Positions 8,391 to 16,308 of a stretch of DNA of 64,000 nucleotides are shown in pieces. Source of the DNA: Pseudomonadota bacterium (GTDB lineage Bacteria; Pseudomonadota; Gammaproteobacteria; Pseudomonadales; Pseudohongiellaceae); the NCBI GenBank assembly GCA_027621405.1, contig JAQCBT010000001.1, positions 62,001 through 126,000 of the forward strand. The letters run 5' to 3'. Position numbers and translations under genes: made by a program. Numbering within the stretch: position 1 is the first letter of the stretch; each line of letters starts with the position of its first letter. Below the pieces are notes generated by a model. It worked only from the letters and a program-made list of their open reading frames with translations, had not been told where the DNA came from and made no database searches.

Positions 8391-10124
8391 ATGGCCATAA
8401 GCAAACAAAAAGTCCGTATCGGCGATCTGCTCGTCCAGAATGGTGTCATCACAAACGAGCAACTGAAGACAGCGCTAGAGGCTCAGAAAGAGATGGGCCA
8501 AAAGCTGGGTCGGGTTCTTGTGAACCTGGGATTTGTTGAGGAAGACCAGTTCTTAAGTTTTCTCTCGCAGCAATTGCAGATCCCCTTCATTGACCTGAAG
8601 CGCTTTCAATTTGATGTTAACCTTATCCAGCGCCTTCCCGAGAATTATGCCCGGCGCCACCGCGCTATCGTGCTGCAAGAAAAGCCACATGGCTTGCTTG
8701 TGGGGATGGCTGACCCTATGGACATTTTTGCGTTTGATGAAATCGAGCGCATGCTGCAGACCCCTATCCAGCAAGCAGTTGTTCGCGAGTCAGAACTGCT
8801 GAATACCCTGGATCTTGTCTATCGCCGAACAGAAGACATCGCCACGTTTGCAGAAGAATTGGATGAGGAGCTGACAGAAGGTCAGTTCGACCTCGAGTCA
8901 CTGACCCTGGATGCAGACGACAGCGAAGCGCCAGTGGTTAAACTGCTGCAATCCATTTTCGAAGATGCTGTACAGGTACGCGCCTCGGATATTCACATCG
9001 AGCCCGACGAGAACGTTCTACGTATTCGTCAACGTGTCGACGGGGTCCTGCAGGAACAGGTGATGAAAGAGCGCCGCATTGCTCCGGCACTGGTACTGCG
9101 ATTGAAGTTGCTCGCAAGCCTCGACATCTCGGAGAAGCGCCTGCCACAGGACGGTCGCTTCAGTCTTAAGGTGAAAGGTCGCAGTATCGATGTGCGACTG
9201 TCTACCATGCCGATTGAGAATGGCGAATCCGTAGTTATGCGTCTCCTTGATCAAACGAGCGGCGCCACCAACCTGGAAGATGTAGGCATGCCTGCTGAGA
9301 TGCTCGAAAATTTTCGTGAGCTTATCCACCGGCCCCATGGCCTGATCCTGGTCACTGGACCCACGGGTAGTGGTAAAACCACAACCTTGTATGGGGCGCT
9401 GCAGGAACTCAACACAGTTGGCAAGAAGATCATCACAGTGGAAGACCCGGTGGAATATCGCCTTCACCGCGTCAACCAGGTGCAGATCAATCCCAAGATT
9501 GACTTGACTTTTGCCAGAGTGTTGCGCGCTGCACTTCGTCAGGATCCGGACATATTGCTGGTAGGCGAAATTCGAGACCAGGAAACTGCAGAAATAGCGC
9601 TGCGAGCAGCCATGACAGGCCACATGGTGCTCTCCACTCTCCATACAAATGATGCAGTATCAAGTGCAATGCGTTTGGTAGACATGGGCGCCGAAGGATT
9701 TCTTGCGGCGACGGCATTGCGCGCAGTGATCGCACAAAGATTGGTTCGCCGGCTTTGTGACAACTGTTTCGTTGACCATGTGCCGGAAGCAAAGGATGCA
9801 GCGTGGATTAAGGGTATCCTAGGAGAGGACGAATATAGTCAGATGCAGCTTAAGCAGCCTGCGGGTTGTCATCGCTGTAATAATACGGGATATCGTGGCA
9901 GAGTTGGAGTATTCGAAATGTTGGTGATGAACGAATCTCTATCCGACGCATTGAGAAGGGAAAATTCCTCTGACTTTGTAAAGATTGCAAAGAGAACAGC
10001 AGGCTACCAGCCTTTGGTTATCAGCGCGCTGAAAGATGCAGCAAAGGGCATAACCAGCCTTGAGGAAGTGCTGCGAGTCGCCGAGCAGATAGATGAATCA
10101 AGCGACTTTATGGATGTTGCTTAA
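8391..10124 (+). CDS. mshE: MSHA pilus extension ATPase MshE with c-di-GMP-binding N-domain
   Basis: The 577-residue PilB/GspE-family hexameric ATPase drives pilus extension. The N-terminal MshEN domain carries two 24-residue c-di-GMP motifs, residues 9-32 (starts RIGDLL, ends Q32) and 38-61 (starts KLGRVL), separated by the canonical five residues. The second begins with Lys rather than Arg. The motor has Walker A GPTGSGKT (323-330), an aspartate box, Walker B ILLVGEIRD (388-396), a histidine box GHMVLSTLHTNDA (410-422), and a zinc site C456, C459, C493, C496. The start is ATG 2 bp after mshN. c-di-GMP control of this ATPase is known for Vibrio cholerae MshE and is inferred here. Confidence 0.96.
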   Translation: MAISKQKVRIGDLLVQNGVITNEQLKTALEAQKEMGQKLGRVLVNLGFVEEDQFLSFLSQQLQIPFIDLKRFQFDVNLIQRLPENYARRHRAIVLQEKPHGLLVGMADPMDIFAFDEIERMLQTPIQQAVVRESELLNTLDLVYRRTEDIATFAEELDEELTEGQFDLESLTLDADDSEAPVVKLLQSIFEDAVQVRASDIHIEPDENVLRIRQRVDGVLQEQVMKERRIAPALVLRLKLLASLDISEKRLPQDGRFSLKVKGRSIDVRLSTMPIENGESVVMRLLDQTSGATNLEDVGMPAEMLENFRELIHRPHGLILVTGPTGSGKTTTLYGALQELNTVGKKIITVEDPVEYRLHRVNQVQINPKIDLTFARVLRAALRQDPDILLVGEIRDQETAEIALRAAMTGHMVLSTLHTNDAVSSAMRLVDMGAEGFLAATALRAVIAQRLVRRLCDNCFVDHVPEAKDAAWIKGILGEDEYSQMQLKQPAGCHRCNNTGYRGRVGVFEMLVMNESLSDALRRENSSDFVKIAKRTAGYQPLVISALKDAAKGITSLEEVLRVAEQIDESSDFMDVA

Positions 10125-10144
10125 TCATACAGGTCCCCAGAAAG

Positions 10145-11419
10145 ATGCCATTATTTCAATACAGTGGACGAGACAATAGTGGGAGCCTTGTATCAGGTAG
10201 TCTTGATGCTGCATCTGCGGAAGAGGTTGCAGCTCTTCTATCTGGAGAAAATGTTACACCTATTGAGATCAAAGAAGCCTCGAGAGTAGCAAAAGTTAGT
10301 CCGCGAAGCGGGAAGTATAAACCTGGTCTGGATGAAAACTCTTCTGTTATTGACCGGATCAACTATTTTTTGGGCGCGAATAAGGTACAAGTTGATGACC
10401 TAATCATGTTCGCCAGACAGATGCATAGTCTTACTAAGGCTGGTCTGCCATTGGATCGTGCAATCCGTGGTTTAGAGATGTCGCTGACGAACAAGGCATT
10501 TAAGGCTATTCTCAGCGATGTCGTAACAGGATTGGAAAATGGACAAACCTTAGCGACATCGCTGGGCAAGTACCCAGCAGTTTTTTCTAATCTTTTTCTG
10601 AGTTTGGTCCACGTCGGTGAAAATACTGGTAGGCTGGACCTCGCTTTTCGAGAGGTAGGGAAATACTTGGAGCTAGAGAAAAATACGACCAAACAAGTTA
10701 AAAGCGCTACTCGCTACCCCTTGTTCGTCATCGTAGCCATTGCGGTTGCACTCGCCGTTGTAACTGTGTTTGTGATACCAGTATTCGAAGATGCTTTTGA
10801 GAGACTAGGGGCGGACTTGCCCTGGCAAACAGTTTTACTGATGGATGCTTCGAATTTTGTTCGAACGTACTGGCCGATAATTCTGCTTGTTCTGTTTTCG
10901 AGCTTCTTCGGCTTTTTGTCATGGAAAAATACTGAGAGTGGTCGTTACCAGTGGGATCGGCGTAAACTGAGTTTTCCGTTGGCAGGGATCATCTTTGAGC
11001 GAGTAGCGCTCGGCCGATTTTCACGAACATTCGGTATGGTCTTAAGTGCGGGTGTTCCCGTGGTGCAAGGGCTTACTGTCGTTGCTGGCGCTGTAGGTAA
11101 CGCGTTCATAAGCAGTAATATTCATAAAATGCGGGAGGGTGTGGAGCGCGGGGAATCACTGCATAGAACAGCGAAAAGTTCGGCCATGTTTTCTCCTTTA
11201 GTCCTGCAAATGATTGCGGTAGGCGAAGAGACCGGAACCGTTGATGAACTTCTGTCGGAAGTGGCTGATTTTTATGATGCAGAGGTTGAGTATGATCTGA
11301 AGCGGCTTGGTGATGCCATAGAACCTATCCTTATAGCTTTTATTGCCGGCCTGGTATTAATACTCGCGCTTGGCGTATTCCTTCCAATTTGGGATTTGAG
11401 TACTGCCGCAAACGGTTAA
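10145..11419 (+). CDS. mshG: MSHA inner-membrane platform protein MshG (PilC/GspF family)
   Basis: The 424-residue polytopic platform protein is expected to couple MshE to pilin insertion. It starts with the family's PLFQYSGRDNSGSLVSGSLD and has two GspF domains (about 80-205 and 285-405), each with the conserved helix set. Membrane helices are visible at about 195-215 (LFVIVAIAVALAVVTVFVIP), 243-262 and 392-415. The GEETGTVDELL segment is a family signature. Visible base composition is clearly AT-richer than in mshQ: 10141-10200 has 25 G+C in 60, against 39 in 60 at 17581-17640. Confidence 0.93.
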   Translation: MPLFQYSGRDNSGSLVSGSLDAASAEEVAALLSGENVTPIEIKEASRVAKVSPRSGKYKPGLDENSSVIDRINYFLGANKVQVDDLIMFARQMHSLTKAGLPLDRAIRGLEMSLTNKAFKAILSDVVTGLENGQTLATSLGKYPAVFSNLFLSLVHVGENTGRLDLAFREVGKYLELEKNTTKQVKSATRYPLFVIVAIAVALAVVTVFVIPVFEDAFERLGADLPWQTVLLMDASNFVRTYWPIILLVLFSSFFGFLSWKNTESGRYQWDRRKLSFPLAGIIFERVALGRFSRTFGMVLSAGVPVVQGLTVVAGAVGNAFISSNIHKMREGVERGESLHRTAKSSAMFSPLVLQMIAVGEETGTVDELLSEVADFYDAEVEYDLKRLGDAIEPILIAFIAGLVLILALGVFLPIWDLSTAANG

Positions 11420-11487
11420 ACTATTCAGGGTTGTTCAACTAGCTGAAAGCGGTATTTCCACTAACTTCATCGGCCATTATTGCAGAA

Positions 11488-12144
11488 ATGTTTGCCAGTC
11501 GAAAAAAAGCAAGTTTCCCGACCCAATGGGCTAATGCTAAGGGCTTTTCAATTTTTGAGCTGACTGTCTTCATTATTGTTGTAGCAATTATTTACGCTTC
11601 GGCAGCACGCCGCTTCTCAGAGTTTCCTGGAGAAGCAGAGCGTGCAAATTTTCTTGCGGTACTATCTCAGCTGCAGACAAGTATTAATTTGGAGCTGATG
11701 TTGGCGATGTCGCGAGGGCAGCATGCTATTTTTCAGGATTTGGAATCTGCAAACCCAATGGATTTGCTACTCGATACACCGAGCAATTATCTTGGTGCTT
11801 TTTCATTTGTTGATGAATCCAGGTTAAACAGGCGGAGTTGGTATTTCGACGAGGTAAGAAATGAACTGGTTTACCTGGTTAATGATGAGGAGGGCGTGTT
11901 TCTCCGGGTGGACGGCCAACAGGTGCCTACCGATGTAATTCGCTTCACCGTCAGAGCGAGTTATCGAAGTCAAGCCAGTACTAGCAGTCTATCTGTTGGT
12001 ACTTCTTTGGGAGTAGCAGGAGACTCCAGACTGTCTGTCCAGAGCAGAGGCTCACCAAGCGGCATGCTACTGGAGCCCGTATTACCCTATGATTGGGGGA
12101 CGAACATCATGGATTTGGTGGGATCCGGAGTGATTGAGAGTTGA
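11488..12144 (+). CDS. mshF: MSHA minor pilin MshF
   Basis: The 218-residue type IV pilin-like protein has a leader ending in Gly, with cleavage expected at G|FSIFE so that Glu falls at mature position 5, followed by the hydrophobic helix (TVFIIVVAIIYASAA). The globular part is Ser-rich and has no obvious disulfide pair. Its place between mshG and the major pilin gene matches MshF. A 68-bp gap separates it from mshG and 417 bp follow before the next gene, so it probably ends the upstream transcription unit. Sequence conservation of MshF is low; the assignment rests mainly on position. Confidence 0.75.
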   Translation: MFASRKKASFPTQWANAKGFSIFELTVFIIVVAIIYASAARRFSEFPGEAERANFLAVLSQLQTSINLELMLAMSRGQHAIFQDLESANPMDLLLDTPSNYLGAFSFVDESRLNRRSWYFDEVRNELVYLVNDEEGVFLRVDGQQVPTDVIRFTVRASYRSQASTSSLSVGTSLGVAGDSRLSVQSRGSPSGMLLEPVLPYDWGTNIMDLVGSGVIES

Positions 12145-12292
12145 TCGAATTTTGAGTAACGGAACCGGAGTCGGCGAATCTAAACTTCCATATCAGGCCA
12201 CGTTTGGTGATTTTCGCAGGAATAGCTAATGATATTAATGTGTTAGCCACGTCACATATTTCGGGTAAATAGGGGAAGAAATAGGCACGTAC

Positions 12293-12304
12293 ACCTGTAC
12301 AGGT
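12293..12304. repeat. Perfect 12-bp palindrome upstream of mshA
   Basis: ACCTGTACAGGT is its own reverse complement and is followed by five T. It also overlaps a second short dyad, GTACA-CC-TGTAC. A two-fold symmetric site of this size could bind a dimeric regulator. With no loop it is a poor terminator stem. Its function is unknown. Confidence 0.5.
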
Positions 12305-12369
12305 TTTTCCTGATACACAACAATACGCATCAACGATTCAGGTCAGGCAATTTACCTGAGAAAAAGGCG

Positions 12370-12396
12370 TTAAGTTATTAATAAATAGGCCGTTAT
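12370..12396 (+). promoter_or_regulatory. Possible sigma-28 (FliA)-like promoter for mshA
   Basis: TTAAGTTA and GCCGTTAT, separated by exactly 11 bp, each match 6 of 8 positions of the flagellar sigma consensus TAAAGTTT-N11-GCCGATAA. The element lies about 165 bp before the mshA ATG. Both half sites carry mismatches and the region is AT-rich, so a chance match is quite possible. Confidence 0.25.
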
Positions 12397-12561
12397 TTAC
12401 AAACTACTAGTGTTGGGAACTGGGAAGAGGATTAGTTGAAATTATCCGAAGACAATTCCTTGAACACAAGAATCCCAAAGCCAGGATTCATTGATGGCGC
12501 TGGCTAACGACACGAATCGATTATTATTATGCCAATTATTTTAGATAAATGAGGTGGGAAA

Positions 12562-13230
12562 ATGAAAACTTTGCATGCGAAACAAATTAGGAGAGCCAAG
12601 CAATCAGGTTTCACAATCATTGAGCTAGTTGTTGTGATTCTGTTGCTGGGTATTTTGACGGCAACGGCCTTGCCGCGCTTTCTGGACGTAACCGATGAGG
12701 CGCATGTGGCAGTCCAGGAAGCGGTTCTCGGTGGTTTGAACACCGGTCTGGCTCTTTATAGGGCGGCCTGGTTTGCTTCAGGTCAGTTGGGAGCAAACAT
12801 TACTCAATTCGGCGATGGTACTCTCGATCCTTGGGATGGGACCACCACACCTGCCCCCAATGGCTATCCGGTTGGAACTGATGGAGGTGATGTGATCGCC
12901 GATTCGGCTGATTGCCTTGCCATTTTCGAGGGCCTGCTCCAGGCTGGCAGACCCAGCGCGACCTCCGCAGTATATAACGCCACGGCTGCAACCCTGGAAA
13001 CTAATATTGAAGCTGTTTCAGCTTCCAACGATTTCGTTGTTACTAGCAATCAGGTGCCGGTCTCTCAGGGAACTCCAGCTACCGTTCAGGCCTTGGGATG
13101 TAACTTCTATTACACAGGTCAGTTCAAGACTGGCACCGCGGCTGCGCCTGTCAATGTTCCTCTGCTTCAATATTCAGTAACAACCGGACAGGTGACGCAG
13201 GGAACAGCATTCACCATGAACCAGGGTTAA
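12562..13230 (+). CDS. mshA: MSHA major pilin (MshA/MshB-type prepilin)
   Basis: The 222-residue type IVa prepilin has a 16-residue basic leader and cleavage at G16|F17, giving a mature N terminus FTIIELVVVILLLGILTATA with Glu at +5 (E21). Cys118 and Cys180 could form the C-terminal disulfide loop. The DPWDGTTTPAPNGYPVGTDG segment resembles the alpha-beta loop of MshA-type pilins. It has a strong Shine-Dalgarno, a long upstream region and its own terminator, as expected for an abundant structural subunit. Only one pilin gene lies between mshF and mshC, whereas Vibrio has mshB and mshA, so this one probably serves as the main subunit. Confidence 0.86.
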   Translation: MKTLHAKQIRRAKQSGFTIIELVVVILLLGILTATALPRFLDVTDEAHVAVQEAVLGGLNTGLALYRAAWFASGQLGANITQFGDGTLDPWDGTTTPAPNGYPVGTDGGDVIADSADCLAIFEGLLQAGRPSATSAVYNATAATLETNIEAVSASNDFVVTSNQVPVSQGTPATVQALGCNFYYTGQFKTGTAAAPVNVPLLQYSVTTGQVTQGTAFTMNQG

Positions 13231-13304
13231 GTTTGATGTATCACATCGTTTTAGCCCTCATGCTGTCGGTTAGACACTGAGCAGGTTCGAAATTTTAATA
13301 CGGG

Positions 13305-13342
13305 AGGCCGATTGGATTTTCATGATTCTAATCGGCCTTTTT
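13305..13342 (+). terminator. Rho-independent terminator of mshA
   Basis: AGGCCGATT pairs perfectly with AATCGGCCT across a central region with partial extra pairing (GGATT / ATTCT), followed by five T and then GTAT. It lies 75 bp after the mshA stop and separates the major pilin from mshC. Confidence 0.85.
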
Positions 13343-13425
13343 GTATGAAGCACTCACATTCCAGAACTGGCATTCATTCAATCAATCTGGCGTAGGCGTC
13401 GACATATTCCAATTTACATATAATC

Positions 13426-14010
13426 ATGCAGATACTTGACGCATTGACAACCAGGCGCTCAGTGTACGCTCGACAGCAGGCAATGAGGCGAGCGGTTGGG
13501 TTTACCATTGTTGAAATTGTTGTTGCTCTTGTTTTGATTGGTGTCATTGCTGCTGTAACCATGGGACGCTTCACCAACAGTAATGCTTTCAATGCCCTTG
13601 CTACCCAGGGCCAGATTATTTCCATCATTCGAGCAGGGCAACAGTCTTCCTTGGGCAGGGAGGGCGTTTCTGTGACCCTGACTCCCAATGCATCCGGGGC
13701 CGAACTGACTGTAGAGCTGGCAGAGACAGGTGGCACCATAGAGTCTCAAGCGATAAATGCGAGCGGTGTTAGTCTTAGTGGTGATGTCAATCAAACTGAC
13801 AGTTGCGAAGTGACTGCAGGCGTAACTGGCATCAGCTCCGCGTCTCCGATGACCATTCGCTTCGGTGAACTGGGGGATCTCGACAATAGCGGATTTGGCG
13901 CCGGTACAGCTGTCACATCTGCTGTGAGGGTCTGCATTAACAACGATTCTGAGTTTTCGGTTTGTGTCTCTCCAGCTGGGTTCGCCTATGCGGGCGATTG
14001 TGATGCTTAA
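13426..14010 (+). CDS. mshC: MSHA minor pilin MshC
   Basis: The prepilin-like protein (194 codons from ATG 13426) has cleavage at G|FTIVE, with Glu at +5, and a helix VEIVVALVLIGVIAAVTMGRF. The mature part is Ser/Gly/Thr-rich with Cys residues in the second half (SCEVTAG, VRVCIN, SVCVSP, GDCDA) that may pair. A second in-frame ATG at 13483 gives a short leader, MRRAVG. A TATAAT at 13419-13424, without a good -35, sits just before the first ATG and would favour the later start if it is a real -10. The gene overlaps mshD. Its position after the major pilin fits MshC. Confidence 0.8.
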   Translation: MQILDALTTRRSVYARQQAMRRAVGFTIVEIVVALVLIGVIAAVTMGRFTNSNAFNALATQGQIISIIRAGQQSSLGREGVSVTLTPNASGAELTVELAETGGTIESQAINASGVSLSGDVNQTDSCEVTAGVTGISSASPMTIRFGELGDLDNSGFGAGTAVTSAVRVCINNDSEFSVCVSPAGFAYAGDCDA

Positions 14011-14578
14011 ACAGAGTGGCTTAAGCATGATCGAACTGGTTGTCACCATAGTGATTTTGGCGATAGCACTGGCGATAATGACGTCTGCGCTAAGCGGTTC
14101 CTTGAGTCGCAGCACCACCGCAGCGATTGAACTTCAGGCTGTGGCGCTTGCTCAGGCCTATCTCGATGAGATTCTCGGCAAGCGTTTTGACGAAAGAACC
14201 CGAACGAGTGGAATACCGCCTTGTCGAGCCACTGCGCCTCCGGCCCGTCAATGCACAGCTGAGGGTTTGTTTGGTCCGGATGGGGCGGAAACTCGAGCCC
14301 GATTTGACGATATTGATGACTATCACGGTCTGGATGAAGGTGACGGTCAGGCAACCCCCTTGCAGGATGCCAATGGTGTCACGCGCACAGGGTATGAAAA
14401 CTTTCGAGTCGCAGTTGATGTGCGCTATATCAATGTCGGTGTAGGAGAAGAAGAATTTGGGTTAGGTGTGGGGTCGGAGTTAAACGATCAATTTGACGCT
14501 AAATTAGTCACTTTGACAGTTTACTACCGAGGTTTGACAGAAGGCTTTAAATTTAGTGCATATGCGTCTAATTTTTAG
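13988..14578 (+). CDS. mshD: MSHA minor pilin MshD
   Basis: This is a pilin-like protein with cleavage at G|LSMIE and a helix VVTIVILAIALAIMTSALSG. In-frame starts exist at GTG 13964, ATG 13988 and ATG 14003. The last gives MLKQSG, a typical short prepilin leader, and overlaps the mshC stop by 8 bp. No ribosome site decides between them. The body holds PPCRATAPPARQCTAEGLFG with two Cys, and a beta-rich C terminus (KLVTLTVYYRG) as in GspI/PilV-type minor pilins. It is likely part of a minor-pilin complex with MshC, MshO and MshP that primes pilus assembly. Confidence 0.8.
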   Translation: MRAIVMLKQSGLSMIELVVTIVILAIALAIMTSALSGSLSRSTTAAIELQAVALAQAYLDEILGKRFDERTRTSGIPPCRATAPPARQCTAEGLFGPDGAETRARFDDIDDYHGLDEGDGQATPLQDANGVTRTGYENFRVAVDVRYINVGVGEEEFGLGVGSELNDQFDAKLVTLTVYYRGLTEGFKFSAYASNF

Positions 14579-15521
14579 GGCATACAGCAGGGAAATTATC
14601 CCAGACTGCATTCCGGGCAATCTGTCTAGGGACGCTGGCTTTACAATCGTAGAGATAGTAGCGGTTATATTGGTAAGCGCTGTTATGGCTGCGGGAGTGG
14701 TAACTTATATTTCCCGCGCAAGTGAAGGTGTAGTTCTGGCAATCGAATTGAATCAGCTTTCATCGGCAGGGCGCATGGCTATTAACAGGCTTGCTATGGA
14801 GCTTCACAATTCTCTGCCCAACAGTATCAGAACGTCACCTGTATCTGGTGGTGATCAGTGCATTGAGTTTATTCCTGTGCGAGCAGCGACTTCTTACATC
14901 AACCCTCCTTTTAGCGGAAGTGGCTCAACAACGTTTGATGTGGTCGATTTCACTCCCTCACAACACGGAATAAGTGGAGGTTTTGCTGTTATTTACCCCC
15001 GGAATCAGAGCCAGATTTTCGATGGAGACAATGGCGCGGTATACGCAAACTGGCCCAACTTTCCCAATCGCAGACCGATTCAGGAAATTCAGGATATTCA
15101 AGATAGCGCGTCTGTAGATCAGAGTACGGTCACATTGGTTACTGCCCACAGGTTTAATCGCCGTAGCCCTAATCAGAGATTTTTTGTAGTCGAGCAACCA
15201 GTCAGTTATTGCGTGGTGGGGGAGAAGCTGTACCGTTACAGTGATTACGGTTTCTTTGCCAGCCAGGTAACGGAAGAGGAGTCTGGTACTTGTTCGGTAA
15301 CTCCTGATCCGCCGGATCGATGTCTGCCTAACTATGCGGCAGGCCCTGCGCGCAAGAAAGTATTGATCACAGATAGTATCGACAATTCTGGTATTACCGC
15401 ATTTAGTATCGGTACCCAATCGTTACAACGGAATTCCTTGGTGAAGATCACTTTCAATATGAGCAATGGTGTGACCTCAATCACTCTCAATCACGAAGTA
15501 CTAACGCGTAGCACTCCTTGA
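14562..15521 (+). CDS. mshO: MSHA minor pilin MshO
   Basis: The prepilin-like protein of about 319 residues is larger than the other minor pilins, as MshO and GspJ-type proteins are. Its leader is long (about 26 residues) and ends RDAG|FTIVE, followed by helix IVEIVAVILVSAVMAAGVVTYIS. Cys residues occur at about 105, 222, 244 and 254 (DQCIEF, SYCVVG, GTCSVT, DRCLPN) and may form disulfides. The start is placed at ATG 14562; a GTG two codons upstream is also possible. The first 17 bp overlap mshD. mshP follows after 17 bp. Confidence 0.8.
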   Translation: MRLIFRAYSREIIPDCIPGNLSRDAGFTIVEIVAVILVSAVMAAGVVTYISRASEGVVLAIELNQLSSAGRMAINRLAMELHNSLPNSIRTSPVSGGDQCIEFIPVRAATSYINPPFSGSGSTTFDVVDFTPSQHGISGGFAVIYPRNQSQIFDGDNGAVYANWPNFPNRRPIQEIQDIQDSASVDQSTVTLVTAHRFNRRSPNQRFFVVEQPVSYCVVGEKLYRYSDYGFFASQVTEEESGTCSVTPDPPDRCLPNYAAGPARKKVLITDSIDNSGITAFSIGTQSLQRNSLVKITFNMSNGVTSITLNHEVLTRSTP

Positions 15522-15538
15522 ATACCGATTGAACGGCG

Positions 15539-15958
15539 ATGAAAACGCAAACTTATTGTAATAGCCAGATAGTATCCCTACAGCAGGGGGTTGGATTGCC
15601 TGCTGCAATATTCGTCATAACCATATTGGCAGTGATAGTGGTAGCAATAAATGCGCTGGTCTCTCAGAATGCGCAAACCTTCGAAGAGGAAATTAATTTG
15701 ACCCGATCTTTCTATGCGGCCGAATCAGGGGCAGGGTTTGCTATGAATCGAATTTTCCTGCCTGAGGAGTATCCAGCTTATGCAAGCGCAGCTTGTGCCA
15801 ATGGCACTTACAACTTGTCAGTTGATGGACTTAATCAATGCACCGCAACAGTAACTTGCACACTCGTTACTATCAGTGGCACAAATTACGCAACGATTGA
15901 AAGCGAAGGTACTTGCGGTGATGTCGCAAGAACAATACAGGTTAGGACAGTCTACTAG
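15539..15958 (+). CDS. mshP: MSHA minor pilin-like protein MshP
   Basis: The 139-residue PilX/GspK-like small protein has an N-terminal region QQGVGLPAAIFVITILAVIV. This resembles a prepilin cleavage site and helix but has Ala instead of the conserved Glu at mature position 5. FYAAESGAGFAMNRIF (about 58-73) matches the MshP/PilX family pattern in which an AAESG turn follows the helix. Four Cys in the second half (ACANG, QCTAT, TCTLV, TCGDV) could make two disulfides. The stop overlaps the stop of the opposite-strand gene at 15955 through a shared CTAG. It is the last plus-strand gene before mshQ. Confidence 0.78.
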   Translation: MKTQTYCNSQIVSLQQGVGLPAAIFVITILAVIVVAINALVSQNAQTFEEEINLTRSFYAAESGAGFAMNRIFLPEEYPAYASAACANGTYNLSVDGLNQCTATVTCTLVTISGTNYATIESEGTCGDVARTIQVRTVY

Positions 15959-16254
15959 TTTGAAGTCCAAAGCGCGAAATAGAGAATAAACGAAACAATA
16001 GCAATGGTTACGACTGCGGTCACTCCATATGTCACGACAGAGCTTACCCCTACAGTACTGCGGTAGGCATCAAAATCCAGGTTCTTGTCATTGTCCCGGT
16101 GGCTGATGTTGCGCTGAAGCTTGATGCGGTAGTTGTCTTCTTTCTCCAACAACTGCCAGCCAGCCTTCGCTTCCTGTGCCAGGATCTCATGCATCCTGGC
16201 GGTATCACTGAACAGGGGAGTTTGCGCTTGGATGATCTTGTATTCCAGTTCCAT
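15955..16254 (-). CDS. Hypothetical small membrane protein (DUF4177-like fold plus C-terminal helix)
   Basis: This gene runs against the msh operon between mshP and mshQ. The start at 16254 is chosen because GGAG lies six bases before that ATG; a longer form from 16308 adds 18 residues but has no clear ribosome site. The 99 residues begin MELEYKIIQAQTPLF and continue HEILAQEAKAGWQLLEKEDNYRIKLQR. That pattern (YK-x-n-L-x-E-x-x-x-x-GW-x-L, then a basic strand) is like the small DUF4177 domain. One hydrophobic helix spans about 70-95 (VTYGVTAVVTIAIVSFILYFAL). The function is unknown. The family link is by eye and uncertain. Confidence 0.6.
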   Translation of the reverse strand: MELEYKIIQAQTPLFSDTARMHEILAQEAKAGWQLLEKEDNYRIKLQRNISHRDNDKNLDFDAYRSTVGVSSVVTYGVTAVVTIAIVSFILYFALWTSN

Positions 16255-16308
16255 CGGGGGCTCCAGGGGGTGTTGGTTCTGACTAATTACCCGCTCGGCA
16301 TCAGTCAT

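Larger units (their letters stand above)
12145..12561. other. AT-rich leader and promoter region before the major pilin gene
   Basis: The 417-bp gap has no reading frame I trust. It contains a perfect 12-bp palindrome (12293-12304, followed by TTTTT), a small hairpin TCAGGT/ACCTGA near 12340-12361, a sigma-28-like element (12370-12396), and a strong Shine-Dalgarno (GAGGTGGG) just before mshA. A long upstream region plus a terminator behind mshA suggests that the major pilin is transcribed on its own. I see no c-di-GMP riboswitch consensus. Confidence 0.65.

Noticed and set aside
12145-12561. Possible c-di-GMP riboswitch before the major pilin
   Set aside because: I looked for the conserved GEMM core and the matching tetraloop pairing and did not find them here or before mshI or mshQ.
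13399-13424. TCGACA and TATAAT before mshC as a full vegetative promoter
   Set aside because: The spacer is only 14 bp. The -10 alone is kept as a remark under mshC.
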